A DNA stretch of 64,000 nucleotides, from contig JAAFJN010000017.1 in assembly GCA_013298845.1 (NCBI GenBank), forward strand, positions 37,824 to 101,823. The letters are read 5' to 3'. A model generated the notes under the pieces. That model worked only from the letters and a program-made list of their open reading frames with translations. It did no database searches and had not been told where the DNA came from. The position numbers and the translations under genes are program-made. The stretch comes from Chitinophagales bacterium (lineage in GTDB: Bacteria > Bacteroidota > Bacteroidia > Chitinophagales > Saprospiraceae). This document shows, in pieces, positions 55,801-61,827 of the stretch. Every line of letters starts with the position of its first letter. The first letter of the stretch is position 1.

Positions 55801-57104
55801 GCGATGAGGTGGAACGCCACCAATGGAAAACCTGCCCCAAATGTCAGGCCCGCAAAACGGCTTTGGGACTGGCCGACGAAGCCCAATTGCAGGTGGATTT
55901 TACCAAACGCATCGAAGATTTTTTGCGCAGCAAAGGCCGCAACCTCATGGGCTGGGACGAAATTATGGAAGGTGGCAACCTCACGCCTTCCGCCGGGGTG
56001 ATGGTGTGGCGCGGCGATGACCTCCTGCGCGAAGCCACGACCGCCGGGCACGAAGTGGTGATTACGCACAAGTATTATTTTAACCGTTACCAAGGCAATC
56101 CACAATATGAACCGGTTTCGGCGGGCTACACCTCGTTAAAGGAAGTGTATACCGAAGAACCCCTTCCGGGCGATTTGTCCGCCGCTCAAACGGCACTCGT
56201 TCGGGGGGTGGAAGCCTGCCTTTGGTCCGAAAACCTGTACACGACCCGCGACGTGGAGTACATGATGAATCCGCGCACCCTCGCCCTCGCCGAAGTGGCA
56301 TGGAGTGCCCCCGCCGACCGCAATTGGGGCGATTTTGCCCGGCGATTGCCGCGTTATCTGGCCGGATTGGCGCAAAAAGGGATTCATTTTTCCACGGCCA
56401 TTTACAACCCTTACCCCGAAGCGCGGTACGACAGCACGGCGCGGGGATTGGTTTGTCATATCGAACAGCAGGTCCCGACCGGCACTATCCGTTATACCTT
56501 GGATGGCAGTGCGCCCACCCCGGAATCGGCCGTGTACTACAAACCCTTGCCGCTTAAGGCCGCGGCGGAAATTAAAGCAACCGCCTTCCGCGACGATAAA
56601 CCGATCAGCGTAATCACTACCCTGCCGTTTCGCCCCTCGTTGTCGAGCGGGAAACCGTTGACGTTGACAAAAATGCCCTCGTTGAAATACAGCGGCGACC
56701 GACCTGAAACCCTCAACGACGGTTTAACGGGGTCTTCGTCGTTCCACGATGGCAACTGGTGCGGTTTTGAAGGCGACGACATTGAACTAACAATTGATTT
56801 GGGCACGGCGGAAAACGTGCGGGAAATTACCACCCACTGGATGGATGCCAACAACAGTTGGATCTATTTGCCCGTAACGCTGCGCGTGGAAACATCGGCG
56901 GATGGTAAAACATTTGTCAACGAAAAAACCATGAACCAAGCGGAGATTGCGGCGATGACAATATCGCCCATAAAAACCGTAAAAGTACCCGTTAACGACC
57001 ATAAAGTGCGTTATGTGCGGATTGTAGCCACCAACCCCGGCAACCATCCGGTGTATAAAGAAGGCAAGTGCTGGTTGTTTTTGGATGAGGTAGAAGTGCG
57101 GTAG
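52845..57104 (+). CDS. GH29 alpha-L-fucosidase fused to GH20 beta-N-acetylhexosaminidase
   Basis: A 1419-aa single frame with signal peptide (residues 1-19, NANFAQ). Order: GH29 catalytic barrel (~20-345; WWKDAKFGMFIHWGIYAV, YIVITSKHHDGFAMY, probable nucleophile Asp near residue 200 in VLWFDGEW), its beta domain, a chitobiase-C/Fn3-like strap (~440-520; IYYTTNGDVPTT), an F5/8-type C-like domain (~540-690), GH20b (~690-805), GH20 barrel (~808-1180; MHLDESRHFFG, catalytic Asp-Glu pair near 985 in HIGGDEVERHQW), a second strap (~1205-1265; IRYTLDGSAPTPES) and a second F5/8-like domain to the end. It should remove fucose and then N-acetylhexosamine from fucosylated glycans in the periplasm; no T9SS sorting domain. 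Each half repeats strap plus F5/8, as if two adjacent genes had joined. Both active sites look intact. Confidence 0.93.
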   Translation: MRYLFIVTFIFTLLNANFAQKTETPAEKQQRMAWWKDAKFGMFIHWGIYAVAAGSYNGLDNYGEWLMYEAKIPVPEYEKLAPQFNPVRFNANDWVLMAKNAGMKYIVITSKHHDGFAMYNSKVSNYDIVDRTPFKRDPLRELADACRKHGIKLCFYHSIMDWHHPDANKENFARYRDEFMLPQLKELLTNYGDIGVLWFDGEWIEEWTEEQGKALYEYVRTLQPGIIVNNRVGKGRNGMQGMNKSAEAVGDFGTPEQEILSEKSTLDWESCMTMNDHWGYCKADTNYKSANDLIWNLADITAKGGNFLLNIGPTAQGVFPAESVERLLAIGEWMRVNSTAIYGTKPWEHWQEGPDIRYTQGAKGDIFAFVRNAPAQLLLKKLTPAANTTITVLGYKKPLQWQISVDGVTIELPQEARRNNTIVLRMQGQAEPVTDAPKFGYKNDKVGKNVVFSKTQTVVITAEAGANIYYTTNGDVPTTKSAVFTRPFEIKTGMVIRAMALSKGKRSSETIEQTFVKAQYGVEPDTEYAAQYSANGPLTLVDGQFGSANFKDGKWLGYEGKNMRIFLDLGYITQVDTLNVSFLRNLASWIFMPTNIQVYYSSYGGQYQTLPKLNLPAAKATDPTQRETVQVPINRACRYLMIDAANVGICPAWHPGAGAKSWLFTDEVWVKTSALGLDNNYDVLPKPNVVRPLNGVFVVTDSMLAQWPDAGREFADHFYKKENKPDVEYREEKEIASLKIGDKTIRYEFVRDGGTNPEWYSLHIEPHVVRVGARTGAGFYYANQTLIQLMEGNGGNLPCVQMEDEPRFSWRGMHLDESRHFFGKTFVKQFIDQMAALKMNVFHWHLTDAQGWRIEIKKYPKLTSVGAWRPDRTGFLNSDADTARVGEPMTYGGFYSQGDIREIVAYAAQRNITIIPEIEMPGHCTAALVAYPEYSCTGGPFPMPGGAKNCPYPNFCVGNEATIGFLQDILTEVMALFPSKYIHIGGDEVERHQWKTCPKCQARKTALGLADEAQLQVDFTKRIEDFLRSKGRNLMGWDEIMEGGNLTPSAGVMVWRGDDLLREATTAGHEVVITHKYYFNRYQGNPQYEPVSAGYTSLKEVYTEEPLPGDLSAAQTALVRGVEACLWSENLYTTRDVEYMMNPRTLALAEVAWSAPADRNWGDFARRLPRYLAGLAQKGIHFSTAIYNPYPEARYDSTARGLVCHIEQQVPTGTIRYTLDGSAPTPESAVYYKPLPLKAAAEIKATAFRDDKPISVITTLPFRPSLSSGKPLTLTKMPSLKYSGDRPETLNDGLTGSSSFHDGNWCGFEGDDIELTIDLGTAENVREITTHWMDANNSWIYLPVTLRVETSADGKTFVNEKTMNQAEIAAMTISPIKTVKVPVNDHKVRYVRIVATNPGNHPVYKEGKCWLFLDEVEVR

Positions 57105-57147
57105 ATTTTTGCGTAAAAAGGATTGATTTTATTTTCTTTGGTTCAAT

Positions 57148-57180
57148 TTTGGAAATTTAGCCCAATAGCAATTACCTTTG
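57148..57180 (+). promoter_or_regulatory. Promoter of tRNA-Val
   Basis: TTTG (57148-57151), 21 bp, TACCTTTG (57173-57180): full consensus. Transcription should begin about 7 bp later, roughly 8 nt before the tRNA. Confidence 0.8.
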
Positions 57181-57195
57181 CAGCCCCTTTTGGAT

Positions 57196-57269
57196 CGGGC
57201 CTTAGCTCAGTTGGTTAGAGCGCTTCCTTGACATGGAAGAGGTCACTGGTTCGAATCCAGTAGGTCCGA
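57196..57269 (+). tRNA. tRNA-Val (GAC)
   Basis: A 74-nt cloverleaf: acceptor CGGGCCT / AGGTCCG, D-arm GCTC...GAGC with AGTTGGTTA loop, anticodon stem CTTCC/GGAAG with loop TTGACAT (anticodon GAC), T-arm ACTGG-TTCGAAT-CCAGT, discriminator A at 57269. CCA is not encoded. One G-T pair is in the acceptor stem. Confidence 0.96.
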
Positions 57270-57273
57270 CAAC

Positions 57274-57621
57274 ATGTTCGATTTTGAAAAACTGGAAGTA
57301 TATCAAGTAGCGCGCAATTTAAACCGCGATGTGCTCAAGTACTTGCTGAGTGATTCCCAAATGGATGGGTCCGTAAAAGACCGGTGGAAACACAGCAGCA
57401 TGAATACGGTATTGCTTCTGGCCGAAGGGGTAGGAAAAATGACCGATGCCGATAAACGCGCTTCTTTTACGTCGGCCCGAAGCGCAGTGTACGAGTGTGT
57501 ATCCCTGTTGCACCTCGCCAGCGACTTGTCTATGATAGACGGCGCTACTTTCAAAGATTTATACGACCGTTACGAGCAACTCTCTAAAATGTTGCTGGGT
57601 ATGTACCGGAGTAAAACGTAG
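57274..57621 (+). CDS. Four-helix-bundle protein (23S rRNA intervening-sequence/S23 family)
   Basis: A 115-aa protein of the S23/TIGR02436 four-helix-bundle family. It starts FDFEKLEVYQVARNLNRDV, the usual N-terminus of the family, and holds four amphipathic helices (NTVLLLAEGVGKM, FTSARSAVYECVSLLHLASD, FKDLYDRYEQLSKMLLGMYR). Such genes were first noted in 23S rRNA insertions but stand free in many Bacteroidota; their function is unknown. Structurally they resemble Avd of diversity-generating retroelements, but no reverse transcriptase or template repeat is nearby. The ATG is only 4 nt after the tRNA, so its mRNA would be released by tRNA 3' processing with almost no leader. Confidence 0.85.
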   Translation: MFDFEKLEVYQVARNLNRDVLKYLLSDSQMDGSVKDRWKHSSMNTVLLLAEGVGKMTDADKRASFTSARSAVYECVSLLHLASDLSMIDGATFKDLYDRYEQLSKMLLGMYRSKT

Positions 57622-57634
57622 TTTTTTTGGAGTC

Positions 57635-57745
57635 CTTAGACTAAAGACCTCAGACAATGGCTTTAGGGCTTTAGGGAAATTTTGTGGGTTGGGTCATATG
57701 TTTTTTTGATTTAAGAATTAAGATGTAAGATTTTTGATTTTTGAA
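57635..57745 (+). repeat. 7-bp-phased relic repeats after the four-helix-bundle gene
   Basis: CTTAGAC, TAAAGAC, CTCAGAC in register (57635-57655), and TTTTGAT, TTAAGAA, TTAAGAT, GTAAGAT, then (one base later) TTTTGAT, TTTTGAA (57704-57745). A TCAT/TAAC-phased series and the 12-mer CTACGCTTAGTG (57787-57798) follow. The same series occur at 9728-9806. Confidence 0.7.
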
Positions 57746-57881
57746 ATTTTCTCATTTCATCTCTCATCACTCCTAACTATCACTATCTACGCTTAGTGTG
57801 TTTTTACACCATTAGTGGTGAAACCACGCCCATTCCACTTCAAATTCCATTGTTTTATCTACGTGCGGCGGTTAAATAATA

Positions 57882-58694
57882 TTATTTATTTTTTCTATAA
57901 AAATATTCAGTCACCGAGCGAATAATTGCGCAAATATCCGCCTGATAAAATCCGGCGCTGTTCATGCAGCCGCATTTGATGATGTAGAGTTGATCGCCAC
58001 ACAGGCCAATGTCCATCACAAAAACATCGTTTAATGCGTAGTGGGCGCACTGGCGTTCGGCGAAATCAATGACCATTTGGGGGCAACCCGGGGCGGTTTT
58101 TAACTTGAAATTTTCCCGGTATTGGGAGGCCGCAACCACTTTCCCGTTGACAATCCACAAACGCCACTCCGTTGTAATATGGTAAGGTTCGGCGAGAATG
58201 ATTTTGGTATCCTCGGTAATTCCCATATCCTCGGAGGCCCTGATCCGCTCGAACCAGGCGTCAATTTCGTCAAACCGTTTTACTTCACCGCTGAAACTTT
58301 TGCTATCGGCATCGGGTCGTACAAAAAACAGTTTGTCTTTTTCGCAGTTCAAATTGCGCACTTCTTTGACGGTAAGCACCTTCGCCCCAAAGTTGAGCAT
58401 GTGTTCCTGCCATTTTTCGAGGTAATGCGCTACGGTGTAGGTTTTTTCGTCAAAAAACACCCCTTCCCGGTATTTTTCATCTTGGTACACCAAGTACATG
58501 GTGGTTGTAGAACCGTAAAAAATGGAACGTTTCCCCGCCGGAAACTCCGGTAAATGTTCCGAAAACGGGATAACATTCACGGCGTGACAATCGACACCCA
58601 CTTCCCGACAGGCGTGTTCGATCTGGTCAATCACATCTTCGCTGGTCAGGTTTTTCTGGATGATCCATTGGATATTGTGGTAATGAGTGTGCAT
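57882..58694 (-). CDS. ATP-grasp protein of the R2K type (DUF4343-like)
   Basis: A 270-aa cytoplasmic protein. The C-terminal half matches the R2K clade of ATP-grasp enzymes (related to CDC123), predicted to ligate or modify peptides: FFVRPDADSKSFSG (first Arg), EWRLWIVNGKVVAASQYREN (second Arg), then FVMDIGLCGDQLYIIKCGCM NSAGFY-type end. In ATP-grasp folds the last strand normally reads E-x-N for magnesium; here the same place reads K-C-G, so metal binding may be altered or absent. The alignment is by eye. The N-terminal ~120 residues form a pre-ATP-grasp domain. Upstream on the same strand are a possible 43-aa ORF and a one-TM protein. Substrate unknown. Confidence 0.75.
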   Translation of the reverse strand: MHTHYHNIQWIIQKNLTSEDVIDQIEHACREVGVDCHAVNVIPFSEHLPEFPAGKRSIFYGSTTTMYLVYQDEKYREGVFFDEKTYTVAHYLEKWQEHMLNFGAKVLTVKEVRNLNCEKDKLFFVRPDADSKSFSGEVKRFDEIDAWFERIRASEDMGITEDTKIILAEPYHITTEWRLWIVNGKVVAASQYRENFKLKTAPGCPQMVIDFAERQCAHYALNDVFVMDIGLCGDQLYIIKCGCMNSAGFYQADICAIIRSVTEYFYRKNK

Positions 58695-58717
58695 GAATGT
58701 GTCTCTGTTGAACTGTG

Positions 58718-58849
58718 TTACTCCCCTACCATTCCCAAATGGTTAATCGTAATTTTCTTTTTTTTGGATTTTACGACCAATTCCTTCCACGCGGTACCTT
58801 CTAAACCTTTCAGAACAATGCCTTTGCGGGTTTGGGCAAATATACACAT
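58718..58849 (-). CDS. Possible 43-aa small protein between the one-TM and ATP-grasp genes
   Basis: An ATG-started frame of 43 codons ending TAA, lying 10 bp after the stop of the 350-aa gene and 23 bp before the ATP-grasp ATG. The product starts MCIFAQTRKGIVLKGLEG, has a basic KSKKKK run, and ends NHLGMVGE. Its codon usage looks ordinary for this genome. Counter-evidence: a consensus-like -7 box (TATATTTG, minus strand) overlaps its first codons, so transcription for the ATP-grasp gene may begin inside it. I do not recognise the sequence. Confidence 0.3.
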   Translation of the reverse strand: MCIFAQTRKGIVLKGLEGTAWKELVVKSKKKKITINHLGMVGE

Positions 58850-58871
58850 TTATTCAAATTACCACTCCAAA
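58837..58871 (-). promoter_or_regulatory. Candidate promoter for the ATP-grasp gene
   Basis: On the minus strand TTTG (58871-58868), 23 bp, TATATTTG (58844-58837). The spacing is slightly long. It overlaps the 3' end of the one-TM gene and would give a leader of about 135 nt. Confidence 0.4.
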
Positions 58872-59911
58872 TGTATTCGCGTATGATACGCCGGATCCAC
58901 AATTCGTCGGTGTTTGGCCAAATCGCGAATAATTGCCGAATCGGGGTGTGCGGCGTTGGGGTAATTGAGTACCATCACCTCATTGGCCAAAATGGTGCTC
59001 ATGGGATAGGGGCCGTCTAACTCCTGTCGGCTGGAAACGCCGCCGCCAATGCCGTAAAAAGTAGGCAGGTTGTAAAACACATCTTTGAGGTGTGGTAACT
59101 CGCTGGGAATCAAAAACTTGGCGTGCCATACGCCAAGGTATTCGGTTTCGCTGTTTGGGTACTGGGGTTCAAGATCAAGCACCATAAAATGCCCCCTTTT
59201 TCTGGCTACGCCTTTTAATGTTTTGGTTTCGTCGGCTTCACCAGTTATGCTGTCGCGGTAAATGCCCCGCGCCTGCACCCAATAACGGTCGGGCGAAAAC
59301 GTGCTGTAAAAATCCAAGTTGGCCTTGCGCCAAAGTCCGTCACCGTCGGAATTGACAAAATACAAAGGCACGTTTTGGACACTGGGTGTTAATCCGTGAA
59401 AGGGCTTTATCATATCCAGGAAAAAAAGCATAACCCCCAACAGCAGCAACGTTGCTCCGGCAAAACCCCACAGGGTAGCGCCATTGTGCCGCTCGTGGGC
59501 CTTTTTAGTTATTGATTGACTGGCGTAATCATCATACCCTTTATAACCCAAAAAATGGGCGTACGCGTCGAGGTGCTGCGGATCGCAGGCAATCACCGAT
59601 GGCCCAAGAATTTTATTACATTGGTTCCAGTATTCCTGCAAGTGGTACCGGACGTTTAAAACAAATTTGGGGTCTTGTTCGGCGGCCCAAGCCTTGTATT
59701 TCTCTGACTGCTGAATAACGTTCCCAATCGAATCCTCAAAGGTTTCTTTGGGCGCACTGGTATCGCCTTTGTTTTTGTCAAACCCCCAGAATTCCTTGCC
59801 TTCACTAAACACGGGTAAATTCCATTTCATCTGGTGGGTTTCGTAAGCACTAAACAGTTCTGAACAAAGTTGGCGCACGAGGGGTGCAGGTATCTCTTTT
59901 CTTTTTGTCAT
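58859..59911 (-). CDS. Single-TM protein of unknown function
   Basis: A 350-aa protein with one central TM segment (~147-167: LWGFAGATLLLLGVMLFF). The N-terminal ~145 residues, likely cytoplasmic, contain helical sequence and the motif DPQHLDAYAHFLGYKGYDDY, a pattern I have seen at the N-termini of diverse Bacteroidota effector-like and regulatory proteins. The C-terminal ~180 residues, likely periplasmic, are beta-rich (LDFYSTFSPDRYWVQARGIYRD, GHFMVLDLEPQYPNSE). No enzyme motif is visible. The ATG follows a small hairpin and T-run in the leader. The ATP-grasp gene lies 164 bp downstream on the same strand; a functional tie is unproven. Confidence 0.6.
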   Translation of the reverse strand: MTKRKEIPAPLVRQLCSELFSAYETHQMKWNLPVFSEGKEFWGFDKNKGDTSAPKETFEDSIGNVIQQSEKYKAWAAEQDPKFVLNVRYHLQEYWNQCNKILGPSVIACDPQHLDAYAHFLGYKGYDDYASQSITKKAHERHNGATLWGFAGATLLLLGVMLFFLDMIKPFHGLTPSVQNVPLYFVNSDGDGLWRKANLDFYSTFSPDRYWVQARGIYRDSITGEADETKTLKGVARKRGHFMVLDLEPQYPNSETEYLGVWHAKFLIPSELPHLKDVFYNLPTFYGIGGGVSSRQELDGPYPMSTILANEVMVLNYPNAAHPDSAIIRDLAKHRRIVDPAYHTRIHLEW

Positions 59912-59921
59912 AAAATAAAAA

Positions 59922-59949
59922 AGCCGTACAAGGCTGTAATTTTAGCCTT
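59922..59949 (-). promoter_or_regulatory. Possible leader attenuator of the single-TM gene
   Basis: On the minus strand AAGGCT (59949-59944) can pair with AGCCTT (59935-59930); alternatively AGCC (59935-59932) pairs with GGCT (59925-59922), which is followed by TTTTTTATTTT and the ATG. The two pairings exclude each other. The second stem is only 4 bp, so this is tentative. Confidence 0.3.
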
Positions 59950-60088
59950 ATCCAAAGGCATTAAAAATGTGTAAATGGGGCGTGTTTTGTGCGTCGTTTG
60001 CGCAACAACTGGCAAAAATAGTCAATTTTTTGACCAATATTGCAAAACGGCGAAGTTTTTAAATTTCACCATTTATCACATCAACAAC

Positions 60089-61501
60089 ATGAAACGCGAA
60101 GAATTTATCAAATCTTTGTTTGTTTTTCCGGCTGCTCTTTCGGCCATCAACCACCCACACCCCGTTCTTATGTTAGAACACATCAAAAAATCCGCCCGGG
60201 CGCTGGCCCCTAAAGTAGTGGCCATGCGTCGCCATTTGCACCAATTCCCCGAAGCCTCGTATTGCGAAGTGCAAACCCGCGCTTATATCGCGCAACAACT
60301 CACGGAAATGGGCATTCCATTTGAATCATCGGAACTGACCAACTCCATGATTGCCACCATTCGCGGCGGTGCGGGTACCGGTCCGGTCATTGGTCTTCGC
60401 GCCGATTTTGACGCCCTCGCGGATTTTGACGAAAAAGCCCCCGTCGAATTCAGGTCAAAAAATCCCAATATCATGCACGCCTGTGGGCACGATTGCCACA
60501 CCTCAATGTTGCTGGGCGTTGCCGAAATATTGAAGGAACTGGCGCCTCAACTCAAAGGCACGGTAAAATTAATTTTCGAAGCGGCGGAAGAAAAACTGCC
60601 CGGTGGCTCGTCGGTGATGATCCACGAGGGATTGTACCAAAAACAGGGCATCGAACGGATATTTGGGGCGCACATTGATCCCCGACTCAAGGCGGGCACG
60701 GTGGGTTTTCGCGAAGGAGATTTTATGTTCGCCATTGACGAAATCTACATTACGGTAGCCGGAGCGCCGGGGCACGGGGCCACGGTAAAACCCAACGCTA
60801 CCCACGCGGCGGCGACCATTATTGCGGAACTCACGGAATATGTGAACGAAGAACTACCGATTCAACTGAATATCCCCGCCGAAGTGGCTCCGGTGTTGTC
60901 CTTTGGCAATATCTATACGGCCGGTCCGGAATCCGATGCGGCCCGGGAAATCCCCGATTTTTACGGCGTGGTGTCGCGGATGGAATTGTTGGAACCGCGC
61001 AAAGCCGCCTGTGCCACGCCGTTTCAGCGCATTGTGGGGGGCAGTTCCAATGTGGTGATGAAAAAGGTAAAAATGGAGGGCACTTTGCGTACTTTAGACG
61101 AAAAACTACGGGTAAAATTGCGCGAAACCCTGTGCAACAAGGCCAGGGAGATTATCCAAAAAAAGAACCACCTGGGTCTTTTAACCTGCGATTTCCGCGT
61201 GTACGACGGGCACCCGCTGCTCCACAATGACCCAACCCTCACCCAACACTGCGTCACTTACGCGCAGGCGTTCGCGGATGCATCGCGAGTAAAAATGCTC
61301 ACGCCCTGGAAGGCCAGCGAATCGTTCGCGCAATATTTACAACAAACGCCGGGGGTATTTTACCGCCTCGGTATTCAACCCGCCGACTCCAACGACATCA
61401 CACCGTTGCACACCGACCGCCTATTCGTGGATGAATCGGCCCTGGAATTTGGCGTTGGATTTATGGCGTATTTGGCGGTTTTGGAAATGATGAGAGAGTG
61501 A
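60089..61501 (+). CDS. M20-family amidohydrolase/peptidase
   Basis: A 470-aa metal-dependent hydrolase of the M20D type (N-acyl-L-amino acid amidohydrolase, hippurate or IAA-amino-acid hydrolase relatives). Motifs: RRHLHQFPEASYCE near the N-terminus, the metal site MHACGHDCHTSMLLG (His, Asp and Cys/His), LIFEAAEEKLPGGSSVM (catalytic/metal Glu pair), GAHIDPRLKAGTV, and GAPGHGATVKPNATHAA of the dimerisation domain. An upstream in-frame extension has no recognisable sequence; ATG 60089 begins MKREEFIKSLFVFPAALS, which may be a Tat-like or weak signal. It probably deacylates N-acyl amino acids. The stop codon TGA lies within the first heptamer of the array at 61498. Confidence 0.87.
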   Translation: MKREEFIKSLFVFPAALSAINHPHPVLMLEHIKKSARALAPKVVAMRRHLHQFPEASYCEVQTRAYIAQQLTEMGIPFESSELTNSMIATIRGGAGTGPVIGLRADFDALADFDEKAPVEFRSKNPNIMHACGHDCHTSMLLGVAEILKELAPQLKGTVKLIFEAAEEKLPGGSSVMIHEGLYQKQGIERIFGAHIDPRLKAGTVGFREGDFMFAIDEIYITVAGAPGHGATVKPNATHAAATIIAELTEYVNEELPIQLNIPAEVAPVLSFGNIYTAGPESDAAREIPDFYGVVSRMELLEPRKAACATPFQRIVGGSSNVVMKKVKMEGTLRTLDEKLRVKLRETLCNKAREIIQKKNHLGLLTCDFRVYDGHPLLHNDPTLTQHCVTYAQAFADASRVKMLTPWKASESFAQYLQQTPGVFYRLGIQPADSNDITPLHTDRLFVDESALEFGVGFMAYLAVLEMMRE

Positions 61502-61546
61502 AAAGTGAAGAGTGAATAACGAAGAATGAAAAGTGAAGAGTGAATG
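61498..61546 (+). repeat. Heptamer array (7 units) that supplies the stop of the M20 gene
   Basis: GTGAAAA, GTGAAGA, GTGAATA, ACGAAGA, ATGAAAA, GTGAAGA, GTGAATG in perfect register; the TGA in the first unit is the stop codon (61499-61501). An inverted partner is at 61765-61827. Confidence 0.95.
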
Positions 61547-61809
61547 GACATAAGATCTTAAAACACTGGACACCGGATTATTAACTGTCCTGCTCTGAGA
61601 TGTGCAGCCATTCCGTACTTTTTTAGCATAAAATGGGACACGGATTTTCACGGATGAGACACGGATTTTTAGATTTTTTCAGAGCACTGAAATATCCGTG
61701 TCCAATCCGTGTCCAATCAATTAAAGTTTACATTTTGCTCCTCCCATATCCATAGTTGTAGGAACATTCACTCTTCATTATTCACTTTTCACTCTTCACT
61801 CTTCGTTAT
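61502..61809. other. Intergenic gap between convergent genes, made almost wholly of inverted repeats
   Basis: No gene. From the outside inwards it holds the paired heptamer arrays, a REP-like relative at 61597-61617, and an inner palindrome (61636-61714). Any of these could end both convergent transcripts. Confidence 0.7.
61636..61714. repeat. Inner inverted repeat of GGACACGGAT words
   Basis: GGACACGGAT at 61636-61645 and GACACGGAT at 61658-61666 face two copies of ATCCGTGTCC at 61694-61703 and 61705-61714. Alternative stems of 9-10 bp are possible. Confidence 0.85.
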
Positions 61810-61827
61810 TCACTCTTCGCTCCTAAC
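61765..61827 (-). repeat. Inverted heptamer array (9 units) overlapping the 3' end of the HYR protein gene
   Basis: CATTCAC, TCTTCAT, TATTCAC, TTTTCAC, TCTTCAC, TCTTCGT, TATTCAC, TCTTCGC, TCCTAAC in register. The minus-strand stop codon (61812-61810) and the last five codons of the gene (VRSEE) are inside the array. Confidence 0.95.

Noticed and set aside
54921..56105. 394-aa open frame on the minus strand opposite the GH20 domain
   Set aside because: Shadow of the glycosidase fusion gene; low-complexity product without motifs.
57274..57621. Avd accessory protein of a diversity-generating retroelement
   Set aside because: No reverse transcriptase, template repeat or variable repeat was seen nearby; the protein fits the free-standing S23 family.
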